Of a DNA stretch of 6,318 bases, positions 1 through 5,263 are shown in pieces. Made by a program: the position numbers and the translations under genes. The notes beneath the pieces are model-generated. The model searched no databases. It was given only the letters and a program-made list of their open reading frames with translations, and had not been told where the DNA came from. The stretch comes from Streptomyces caelestis (GTDB lineage: Bacteria > Actinomycetota > Actinomycetes > Streptomycetales > Streptomycetaceae): positions 1 through 6,318 of the forward strand of contig NZ_LGCN01000213.1 in the NCBI RefSeq assembly GCF_001279005.1, written 5' to 3'. Position 1 is the first letter of the stretch, and every line of letters starts with the position of its first letter.

Positions 1-220
1 CCGTTGAGGACGCCCTCGGGCAGCGGGGTGGTCCAGTCGGCGAGCTGGAAGGTGTGGATGCGGCCCTGGGCTCCCGCGCGGGCGATCTGCGCGGGGGCCC
101 GGTCGTCCCACCAGATGTGGTAGGTGTCGACCGTGACGCCCACCTGGTGGGCGGGGAAGCGCTCCGCGATGTCCAGGGCCTGGGCGAGCGTCGAGACCAC
201 GCACCGGTCGGAGGCGAACA
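1..220 (-). pseudogene. 5'-truncated duplicate of the sugar phosphate isomerase/epimerase gene, running off the left edge
   Basis: Read on the minus strand, this encodes residues matching 147 onward of the isomerase/epimerase at 689..1440: it begins FASDRCVVSTLAQ, passes the VGVTVDTYHIWW metal-site strand and ends HTFQLADWTTPLPEGVLN at the window edge. The part before F147 is absent. At 220/221 the match stops abruptly and the same frame continues upstream into unrelated Gln-rich nonsense, so there is no start codon and no promoter for this copy. Unlike the other copy it stays in frame past DWTT, so it carries residues (PLPEGVLN) that are deleted there. One amino-acid difference is seen in the shared part (Arg at codon 99..101 where the other copy has Gln). 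Whether the C-terminus is intact lies outside the window. It could be a true partial duplication or an assembly artefact. Confidence 0.85.
26..220 (+). repeat. Left copy of a 195-bp direct repeat (partner at 810..1004)
   Basis: By hand alignment at a constant offset of 784 bases, 192 of 195 positions are identical. The differences are at 100 (c, partner t), 156 (g, partner a) and 192 (c, partner g). In the isomerase reading frame two of the three are synonymous (Phe and Ser codons) and one is Arg/Gln. Identity ends sharply on both sides: 25/809 and 221/1005 differ, with no similarity beyond. Confidence 0.95.
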
Positions 221-404
221 GGACCGGGCACGGCTGCTGTTGGCGAAGGGACCGCGTTCGGTGGTGATGACACTGAGCGGCGAGGGCTCGCTGGTGGCCC
301 CCTCCGACGATGGGGAGGTCTGCGCGGGATCTCCGGGATTTCTTGCGGTGCCGGATCCTTACGATGTCCGCCTGGGCAGGATGCGGTCGTCCGGTGCGTG
401 GTAG
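221..404 (+). pseudogene. Unidentified C-terminal reading-frame fragment
   Basis: Directly after the repeat ends, the plus-strand frame starting at 222 reads like real protein (ARLLLAKGPRSVVMTLSGEG, then a stretch ending FLAVPDPYDVRLGRMRSSGAW) and stops with TAG at 402..404. Alternating hydrophobic and Gly/Pro residues with the order GPRSVVMTL-GEG-FLAVPDPYDV are reminiscent of a cupin-type beta barrel, but I cannot assign a family. It has no start codon of its own: upstream the frame runs into the antisense of the isomerase repeat. Codon third positions are more often A or T here (gga, tct, gga, ttt, ctt, gat, cct) than in the operon genes, which suggests decay or foreign origin. It may equally be non-coding sequence that happens to stay open. 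Confidence 0.35.
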
Positions 405-410
405 GGGCGT

Positions 411-569
411 GTGGGGATGCTGGTGCAGGAGTTCCGGACCGGGGTGGGGCCGCCCGCCGAGCGGTGGGACCTGTGGCAGGGCGTCGCCACGCGGACGCAC
501 GTGCCCACCCTGATGCGCAGTGAGCGCAATGACGACTTCGAGGCCACGATGCGGGTGCTGCCTCTCCCC
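411..569 (+). pseudogene. N-terminal remnant of an AraC-family transcriptional regulator
   Basis: From GTG 411 (or ATG 417) the frame reads MGMLVQEFRTGVGPPAERWD, then LWQGVATRTHVPTLMRSERN and DDFEATMRVLPLP. This pattern (short start, EFRT, P..R...W......THVP..., then a basic/acidic segment before a D/E-F-.A strand) is what I know from the N-terminal AraC-binding-like domain of actinomycete AraC regulators, which are normally about 300 residues with a C-terminal helix-turn-helix. After about residue 53 the similarity ends and the frame becomes low-complexity Arg/Pro/Gly as it enters the palindromic terminator of the opposite operon, finally stopping at TAG 690..692. The DNA-binding domain is therefore missing and the piece cannot be functional. 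The family call rests on memory of the pattern. Confidence 0.6.
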
Positions 570-599
570 AGAGTTTCTCCCGTGCCCCGCGCCTCGGCG

Positions 600-680
600 C
601 GCGGCGCCCCGGGCCGTGCACAGGGCCCGGGACGCCACGCGGGGGGAACCCGGGCCCCGCACAAGACCCGGGGCGCCGCG
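600..680. terminator. Nested GC-rich palindrome, likely terminator of the minus-strand operon
   Basis: Bases 600..613 (cgcggcgccccggg) are the perfect reverse complement of 667..680. Inside, 623..631 (gggcccggg) pairs perfectly with 649..657, separated from the outer stem by a symmetrical 9-by-9 internal loop. A competing hairpin, 603..615 with 624..636 (12 of 13 pairs, 8-nt loop), is also possible. The structure begins 9 bases beyond the isomerase stop codon (689..691 on the minus strand). It has no T-tract, which is common for streptomycete terminators, and it should work in both directions. Confidence 0.8.
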
Positions 681-688
681 TGCGGCTC

Positions 689-1440
689 CTAGGCCGCGTG
701 CTCCGCGAACCGGGCCGCCGTCTCCGCGAGGACCTCGCGGCCGTCGCGGGTCCAGAGGGCGTCGTTGAACAGTTCGACCTCGATGGGGCCGGTGTAGCCG
801 GCCGCCTCCGGGTGGTCCAGTCGGCGAGCTGGAAGGTGTGGATGCGGCCCTGGGCTCCCGCGCGGGCGATCTGCGCGGGGGCCTGGTCGTCCCACCAGAT
901 GTGGTAGGTGTCGACCGTGACGCCCACCTGGTGGGCGGGAAAGCGCTCCGCGATGTCCAGGGCCTGGGCGAGCGTGGAGACCACGCACCGGTCGGAGGCG
1001 AACATGGGGTGCAGCGGCTCGATGGCCAGCTTCACCCCGTGCTCCTCGGCGTAGGGGCCGAGTTCGGCGAGCGCGTCCGCGATGCGTTCCCGGGCGCCGC
1101 GCAGGTCCTTGGAGCCGGCCGGCAGTCCGCCCGAGACCAGGACCAGGGTGTCGGTGCCGAGCACGGCCGCCTCGTCGACCGCCCGCCGGTTGTCGGCCAG
1201 CGCCGCCGCCCGCTCGCCGGGGTCGATCGCGGTGAGGAAGCCGCCCCGGCACAGCGTCGTCACCGCCAGGCCCGCGTCGCGCACGAGCTTGGCCGCGGCC
1301 TCCACGCCGTACGCCTGGACGGGCTCGCGCCACAGGCCCACGCCCGGTACGCCCAGCTCGCGGCAGGCGTCGACGAGGTCCGGCAGCGACAGCTGCCTGA
1401 CCGTCATCTGGTTGATGCTGAAGCGCGCGAGGTCGGTCAC
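689..1440 (-). pseudogene. Sugar phosphate isomerase/epimerase (TIM-barrel, AP_endonuc_2 family), frameshifted by an internal deletion
   Basis: Third gene of the operon. GTG 1440 overlaps the previous stop as GTGA, with GGAG at 1448..1451 seven bases upstream. Residues 1 to 210 are a normal xylose-isomerase-like TIM barrel: SINQMT first strand, Glu141 in LAIEPLHP, Asp177 and His180 in VTVDTYHIWW, and HTFQLADWTT at 200 to 210. Immediately after Thr210 (base 811) the frame turns into Arg/Pro nonsense that runs past the native stop into the terminator. The true C-terminus (PEAAGYTGPIEVELFNDALW to FAEHAA, stop TAG 689..691) lies in another minus frame. Frame arithmetic requires a loss of 3k+1 bases; by family length I would guess about 25 residues are missing. 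The fourth metal-ligand glutamate (IEVE) is beyond the break, so the product should be inactive. The left copy at 1..220 retains residues lost here. An assembly or sequencing error is the main alternative. Confidence 0.9.
810..1004 (+). repeat. Right copy of the 195-bp direct repeat (partner at 26..220)
   Basis: This copy lies inside the isomerase pseudogene. Its left boundary (810) is the same base at which that gene is frameshifted, so the repeat edge and the deletion junction coincide. Its right boundary (1004) is inside the codon for Met146, with the gene continuing normally upstream of it. Confidence 0.95.
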
Positions 1441-2588
1441 GGGGTCACTCCGTACAGGTGCAGCAGGGTCCTCATGCGTTCCTCGGCGAGCTTCGGGTCG
1501 GGGAACAGGCCGAGGCCGTCGGCGAGTTCGTAGGCGCGGGCGAAGTGCGGCAGGGAGCGCGCCGACTGCAGTCCGCCGACCATCGTGAAGTGGCTCTGGT
1601 GGCCCGCCAGCCAGGCCAGGAAGACCACGCCCGTCTTGTAGAAGCGGGTGGGCGCCTGGAAGAGGTGGCGGGAGAGTTCGACGGTCGGGTCGAGGAGGGC
1701 GCGGAAGCCCTCCGTGTTCCCCGTGTCGAGGACGCGGACCGCTTCCGCCGCCAGCGGGCCGAGCGGGTCGAAGATGCCGAGCAGGGCGTGGCTGAAGCCC
1801 TGCTCGTCGCCGGCGATCAGCTCGGGGTAGTTGAAGTCGTCGCCGGTGTAGCAGCGCACGCCCTGCGGCAGGCGGCGGCGCAGGTCGATCTCGCGCTGGG
1901 CGTCCAGGAGCGAGACCTTGATGCCGTCGACCTTGTCCGGGTGGGCGGCGATGACCTCCAGGAAGGTGTCGGTGGCCGCGTCGAGGTCGGACGAGCCCCA
2001 GTAGCCCTCCAGGGCCGGGTCGAACATGGGGCCCAGCCAGTGCAGGATCACGGGCTCGGCGGCCTGGCGGAGCAGGTGGCCGTAGACCTCCAGGTAGTCG
2101 TCCGGGCTCTTCGCCGTCGCGGCCAGCGCGCGGGACGCCATCAGGATGGCCTGCGCGCCGGACTCCTCGACGACCGCGAGCTGTTCCTCGTACGCCGCCC
2201 GCACCTCGGCGAGGGTGCCGCCGGCGAGCTGGTCGGTGCCGACGCCGCAGGCGATGCGGCCGCCGGCCGCCTTCGCCTCGGCGGCGGAGCGGCGGATGAG
2301 TTCCGCCGCTCCGGCCCAGTCCAGGCCCATGCCGCGCTGGGCGGTGTCCATGGCCTCGGCGACGCCCAGGCCGTGCGACCACAGGTGGCGGCGGAAGGCG
2401 AGGGTGGCGTCCCAGTCGACGGCCGCCGGCGAGTCGGGGGTGGTGTCGGCGTACGGGTCGGCGACGACGTGCGCGGCCGAGAAGACCGTGCGGGAGGTGA
2501 GGGGGGCTCCGGTCGTGAGGGCGAGGGGCTCGGTGCGGGGCTCGTAGGCCCGCAGGGCGCCGCCGGCATCGGGGAGGTGGAGGGTCAC
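1437..2588 (-). CDS. DUF993 dihydrodipicolinate-synthase-like protein (383 aa)
   Basis: A class I aldolase-superfamily TIM barrel of the DUF993 type, usually annotated as 'dihydrodipicolinate synthase family protein'. Relatives form a Schiff base between a barrel lysine and a 2-keto acid or keto-sugar and then catalyse aldol cleavage or dehydration. Lys224 in the motif VDGIKVSLLD is the expected Schiff-base lysine. Other landmarks are HGLGVAEAMDTAQRGMGLDW (72 to 91), CGVGTDQLAGG (114 to 124), PVILHWLGPMFDP (179 to 191), YTGDDFNYPELI (247 to 258) and a C-terminal helical region with RFYKTGVVFLAWLAGHQSHF (315 to 334). The protein is longer than the roughly 300 residues of classical DapA, as expected for this subfamily. 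The start is GTG 2588, overlapping the oxidoreductase stop as GTGA with GGAG at 2597..2600. Its place between an oxidoreductase and an isomerase points to cytoplasmic sugar catabolism rather than lysine synthesis. The exact substrate is unknown. Confidence 0.9.
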   Translation of the reverse strand: MTLHLPDAGGALRAYEPRTEPLALTTGAPLTSRTVFSAAHVVADPYADTTPDSPAAVDWDATLAFRRHLWSHGLGVAEAMDTAQRGMGLDWAGAAELIRRSAAEAKAAGGRIACGVGTDQLAGGTLAEVRAAYEEQLAVVEESGAQAILMASRALAATAKSPDDYLEVYGHLLRQAAEPVILHWLGPMFDPALEGYWGSSDLDAATDTFLEVIAAHPDKVDGIKVSLLDAQREIDLRRRLPQGVRCYTGDDFNYPELIAGDEQGFSHALLGIFDPLGPLAAEAVRVLDTGNTEGFRALLDPTVELSRHLFQAPTRFYKTGVVFLAWLAGHQSHFTMVGGLQSARSLPHFARAYELADGLGLFPDPKLAEERMRTLLHLYGVTP

Positions 2589-3736
2589 AGCGCGATCTCC
2601 GGCACGTCGAGGCGGCGGCCCTCGGCCGAGGACCTCAGGCCCAGCTCGGCGAGCTGGACGCCGCGGGCGCCGGCCAGCAGGTCCCAGTGGTAGGGGGCGC
2701 CGGCGTAGACGTGCTTGAGGAAGAGCTCCCACTGGGCCTTGAAGCCGTTGTCGAACTCGCCGTTGTCGGGGACCTCCTGCCACTGGTCGCGGAAGGCCTC
2801 GGTGGCGGGGATGTCCGGGTTCCAGACCGGCTTGGGGGTGGCGGAGCGGTGCTGGACGCGGCAGCCCCGCAGTCCGGCGACGGCGGAGCCCTCGGTGCCG
2901 TCGACCTGGAACTCGACCAGTTCGTCGCGGTTGACGCGGACCGTCCAGGAGGAGTTGATCTGGGCGATGGCGCCGCCCTCGAGTTCGAAGACGCCGTAGG
3001 CGGCGTCGTCGGCGGTGGCGTCGTAGGGCTTGCCGTTCTCGTCCCAGCGCTGCGGGATGTGGGTGGCGGTGAGGGCCTGGACGGACTTCACCCGGCCGAA
3101 CAGCTCGTGCAGCACGTACTCCCAGTGCGGGAACATGTCGACGACGATGCCGCCGCCGTCCTCGGAGCGGTAGTTCCAGGACGGGCGCTGGGCCTCCTGC
3201 CAGTCGCCCTCGAACACCCAGTAGCCGAACTCGCCGCGCACGGAGAGGATGCGGCCGAAGAAGCCGCCGTCGATGAGGCGCTTCAGCTTGAGCAGGCCGG
3301 GGAGGAACAGCTTGTCCTGGACGACGCCGTGCTTGACGCCGGCCGCGTTCGCCAGGCGGGCGAGTTCCAGGGCGCCGTCGAGGCCGGTGGCGGTCGGCTT
3401 CTCGGTGTAGATGTGCTTGCCCGCGGCGATCGCCTTCCTGATCGCCTCCTCGCGGGCCGAGGTCACCTGGGCGTCGAAGTAGATGTCGACGCTCTCGTCG
3501 GCGAGGACCGCGTCCACGTCCGTCGCGACGTGCTCGAGCCCGTGCCGTTCGGCCAGCGCCTTCAGCGCGTGCTCCCGCCGGCCGACCAGGATCGGCTCCG
3601 GCCACAGCACGGTGCCGTCGCCGAGGTCGAGGCCGCCCTGCTCGCGCAGGGCCAGGATGGAGCGGACGAGGTGCTGGCGGTAGCCCATGCGCCCGGTCAC
3701 ACCGTTCATGGCGATACGCACCGTCTTGCGTGTCAC
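2585..3736 (-). CDS. Gfo/Idh/MocA family NAD(P)-dependent oxidoreductase (383 aa)
   Basis: A cytoplasmic sugar or polyol dehydrogenase, probably oxidising a hydroxyl of a sugar, inositol or sugar acid with NAD(P). The N-terminal Rossmann fold (1 to about 130) carries a glycine motif of the variant form NGVTGRMG (11 to 18) and the family's EKP motif in HIYTEKPTAT (108 to 117; Lys113 is the expected catalytic lysine). The C-terminal alpha/beta domain has DMFPHWEYVLHELFG (200 to 214), with His204 in the expected catalytic DxxxH position, and ends DVPEIAL. I chose GTG 3736 because AAGGGA (3742..3747) lies five bases upstream and the Rossmann strand TVRIAMNG starts right after it. The nearby ATG 3741 is out of frame and stops after two codons (ATGACGTGA). 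This is the first gene of the operon, immediately downstream of the operator and leader hairpin, so it should be controlled by the divergent LacI repressor. Confidence 0.93.
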   Translation of the reverse strand: MTRKTVRIAMNGVTGRMGYRQHLVRSILALREQGGLDLGDGTVLWPEPILVGRREHALKALAERHGLEHVATDVDAVLADESVDIYFDAQVTSAREEAIRKAIAAGKHIYTEKPTATGLDGALELARLANAAGVKHGVVQDKLFLPGLLKLKRLIDGGFFGRILSVRGEFGYWVFEGDWQEAQRPSWNYRSEDGGGIVVDMFPHWEYVLHELFGRVKSVQALTATHIPQRWDENGKPYDATADDAAYGVFELEGGAIAQINSSWTVRVNRDELVEFQVDGTEGSAVAGLRGCRVQHRSATPKPVWNPDIPATEAFRDQWQEVPDNGEFDNGFKAQWELFLKHVYAGAPYHWDLLAGARGVQLAELGLRSSAEGRRLDVPEIAL

Positions 3737-3747
3737 GTCATTCCCTT

Positions 3748-3773
3748 CGTACGCGGTTCGCGCGCCGCGTACG
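3748..3773 (-). promoter_or_regulatory. Perfect 9-bp-arm palindrome in the operon leader, abutting the ribosome binding site
   Basis: On the plus strand, cgtacgcgg (3748..3756) and ccgcgtacg (3765..3773) are exact reverse complements separated by 8 bases. In the operon mRNA the 3' arm ends one base before the AAGGGA ribosome binding site (3747..3742), so a hairpin would sit directly against it. It could be a second protein-binding site or an RNA element that tunes translation of the oxidoreductase. No known riboswitch fold is recognisable. Confidence 0.55.
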
Positions 3774-3793
3774 CCCCACTGGTGAGCGTGACA

Positions 3794-3805
3794 GCAAGCG
3801 CTTTC
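3794..3805 (-). promoter_or_regulatory. LacI-family operator
   Basis: The minus strand reads GAAAGCGCTTGC, with the perfect core palindrome AAGCGCTT at 3796..3803 and five of six symmetric pairs matching over 12 bases. This is the classical LacI/GalR-type site with a central CG. It lies just inside the predicted start of operon transcription, where a bound repressor would block it. The gene for a LacI repressor starts 175 bases away on the other strand. Confidence 0.85.
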
Positions 3806-3816
3806 TATGTACGTAG

Positions 3817-3846
3817 AAGCTAGCCTCTGAACGGCAGTGTGGACAA
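3817..3846 (-). promoter_or_regulatory. Predicted promoter of the oxidoreductase operon
   Basis: On the minus strand, TTGTCC (3846..3841) and TAGCTT (3822..3817) are spaced by 18 bases, a reasonable match to the primary-sigma pattern TTGacn and TAnnnT. Transcription would start near 3810, placing the operator at about +5 to +16 and leaving a leader of roughly 75 nt. This is a motif match only. Confidence 0.5.
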
Positions 3847-3865
3847 GACCACGGCGAGCCCGGCT

Positions 3866-3883
3866 TGTTCGAGGGTGCGAACA
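3866..3883. promoter_or_regulatory. Inverted repeat TGTTCG-N6-CGAACA upstream of the repressor gene
   Basis: Two exact 6-bp arms are separated by AGGGTG. The element lies between the operon promoter and the predicted -10 of the repressor gene and would overlap that gene's -35 region, so it is a candidate operator. It does not resemble the AAGCGCTT site, so if real it may bind a different regulator. Confidence 0.4.
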
Positions 3884-3899
3884 GCCGCGCGGATGGCCG

Positions 3900-3905
3900 T
3901 AGGGT
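3900..3905 (+). promoter_or_regulatory. Possible -10 element of the LacI-family gene
   Basis: TAGGGT matches the streptomycete TAnnnT -10 pattern and is the same hexamer found before the isomerase gene at 5250. A start near 3912 would give a leader of about 70 nt. The -35 region is weak (GCGAAC at 17-bp spacing). Confidence 0.35.
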
Positions 3906-3979
3906 CTGCTCGGAACCACGGGTGTGGGCGTGGGTGTGTACGACGGCGTACGGCGAACGCGCGAGGCGGAGGACGAGAC

Positions 3980-5026
3980 ATGACGGTGACCCTGGCGGAC
4001 GTGGCGGCTCGCGCGCAGGTCTCCCCCGCGACGGTGTCGCGCGTGCTCAACGGGAACTACCCCGTGGCCGCGACCACCCGTGAACGGGTGCTGAAGGCCG
4101 TCGACGAGCTGGACTACGTCCTCAACGGGCCCGCCAGCGCCCTGGCCGCCGCCACCTCCGACCTGGTGGGCATCCTGGTGAACGACATCGCCGACCCGTT
4201 CTTCGGCATCATGGCGAGCGCGATCCAGGCGGAGATCGGGGGGCCGGGCGGGCGCGCGGGCGGGGAGAGACTCGCGGTCGTGTGCAACACGGGCGGCTCC
4301 CCCGAACGCGAACTGACCTACCTCACGCTGCTCCAGCGGCAGCGGGCGGCGGCGGTGGTGCTGACCGGCGGCGCGATCGAGGACGCGCCGCACAAGGCGG
4401 CCATGGACGCGAAGCTGCGGAAACTGGCGGACGCCGGGACCCGGGTGGTGCTGTGCGGCCGGCCGCAGGCGCCGGAGACCGGGGCGATCGCGCTGACCTT
4501 CGACAACCGGGGCGGCGGACGGGAACTCACCGAGCATCTCATCGGGCTGGGGCACCGGCGGCTGGGCTACATCGCGGGCCCCCAGGAACGCACCACCACC
4601 CGCCACCGGCTCGAGGGCCACCGGGACGCGCTGGCCGCGCACGGCATCGAGGATGACCCCCGGTGGACCGTGCACGGCCGCTACGACCGGCGGTCGGGGT
4701 ACGAGGCGACGCTCGAACTCCTGCGCCGCGACCCGTCGTTGACGGCCGTCGTCGCGGCGAACGACTCCGTCGCGCTGGGGGCGTGCGCGGCGCTGCGGGA
4801 CTCGGGGCTGCGGATCCCGGACGAGGTGTCGGTGGCCGGGTTCGACGATCTGCCGTTCAGCATCGACGTGGTGCCGGCGCTGACGACGGTGCGGTTGCCG
4901 TTGGCGGAGGCGGGGGCCCGGGCGGGGCGGATCGCCATGGGGCGGGAGGAGGAGCCGCCCGGCGGCATCGCCTCGGTGCGGGGGGAGTTGATGGTGCGGG
5001 GGTCCACCGCGGGGCCGCGTGGTTGA
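3980..5026 (+). CDS. LacI-family transcriptional repressor (348 aa)
   Basis: A DNA-binding repressor that probably senses the sugar handled by the divergent operon. The N-terminal LacI helix-turn-helix is intact (VTLADVAARAQVSPATVSRV, residues 3 to 22, then LNGNYPVAATTRERVLKAVDELDY). The hinge reads VLNGPASALAAATSD and departs from the usual PNxxARxL: the Arg is replaced by Ser (Ala-Ser-Ala-Leu). The periplasmic-binding-protein-like sensor domain follows, with VGILVNDIADPFFGIM (63 to 78), TFDNRGGGRELTEHLIGLGH (173 to 192), RRLGYIAGP (193 to 201), AVVAANDSVALG (257 to 268) and the C-terminal signature IPDEVSVAGFDDLPFSIDVVPALTTVR. The start is ATG 3980 because GGAGG (3968..3972) is seven bases upstream and the family begins here; an in-frame start at 3839 would add 47 Arg-rich residues with no family match. 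The repressor is expected to bind the operator at 3794..3805. Confidence 0.95.
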   Translation: MTVTLADVAARAQVSPATVSRVLNGNYPVAATTRERVLKAVDELDYVLNGPASALAAATSDLVGILVNDIADPFFGIMASAIQAEIGGPGGRAGGERLAVVCNTGGSPERELTYLTLLQRQRAAAVVLTGGAIEDAPHKAAMDAKLRKLADAGTRVVLCGRPQAPETGAIALTFDNRGGGRELTEHLIGLGHRRLGYIAGPQERTTTRHRLEGHRDALAAHGIEDDPRWTVHGRYDRRSGYEATLELLRRDPSLTAVVAANDSVALGACAALRDSGLRIPDEVSVAGFDDLPFSIDVVPALTTVRLPLAEAGARAGRIAMGREEEPPGGIASVRGELMVRGSTAGPRG

Positions 5027-5028
5027 TC

Positions 5029-5061
5029 GGACCCGGGGTCCCGGAAGTGCACCGTCGGTGC
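5029..5061 (+). terminator. Two tandem small hairpins after the repressor gene
   Basis: GGACCC (5029..5034) and GGGTCC (5036..5041) are followed by GCACCG (5049..5054) and CGGTGC (5056..5061). Both begin within 25 bases of the repressor stop codon. The literal loops are one base, so closing pairs must open. There is no T-tract. A weak-to-moderate terminator is the likeliest role. Confidence 0.45.
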
Positions 5062-5119
5062 GGGTCCTGGGGGCCGGTCGCGCCTGCGCGGCGGAGCCGC
5101 ACAACGATGCGGGCCCGCG

Positions 5120-5170
5120 CCCCTGAGGGGTGTCCTTGCCGGAGTCGCCGGCGGCGCCGGCGGGTTCCGG
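5120..5170. terminator. GC-rich hairpins in the repressor-isomerase gap
   Basis: CCCC-TGA-GGGG (5120..5130) is followed by a larger structure: CGCCGGC (5146..5152) pairs with GCCGGCG (5156..5162) around a 3-nt loop, and the stem is extended by CCGGA (5139..5143) with TCCGG (5166..5170). This would insulate the isomerase gene from read-through of the repressor gene, and agrees with the separate promoter at 5250. Confidence 0.5.
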
Positions 5171-5249
5171 TGATGCGGGAAGGCCGTCGCGCGCGTACGG
5201 AAGCCGCGACACCGAAGTGGCGAGGGGGAGTGACGCCGGAGGTCGCGGG

Positions 5250-5255
5250 TAGGGT
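5250..5255 (+). promoter_or_regulatory. -10 element of a leaderless promoter for the isomerase gene
   Basis: TAGGGT ends eight bases before the ATG at 5264. Transcription starting 7 to 9 bases downstream would begin at or within two bases of the start codon. No ribosome binding site is present at normal distance: the nearest GGAGG (5238..5242) is over 20 bases away. Leaderless transcripts are common in Streptomyces. The -35 region is not convincing. Confidence 0.6.
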
Positions 5256-5263
5256 CCGTTGAC

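Noticed and set aside
54..404. A 116-residue protein from ATG 54
   Set aside because: Its first half is antisense to the isomerase repeat, and the same ATG recurs at 838 inside that gene. Only the part after 221 might be a real fragment.
221..600. Insertion sequence between the two isomerase copies
   Set aside because: No transposase frame, no terminal inverted repeats and no target-site duplication could be found.
1458..3823. Long plus-strand frames opposite the DUF993 and oxidoreductase genes
   Set aside because: Composition is dominated by Val, Gly, Ala, Asp and Arg as expected for antisense of GC-rich genes. There is no domain pattern, and the opposite strand has clear conserved motifs.
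3839..3979. N-terminal extension of the LacI repressor to an upstream ATG
   Set aside because: The extra residues are Arg-rich without family similarity, there is no ribosome binding site before 3839, and ATG 3980 has GGAGG at ideal spacing directly before the helix-turn-helix.
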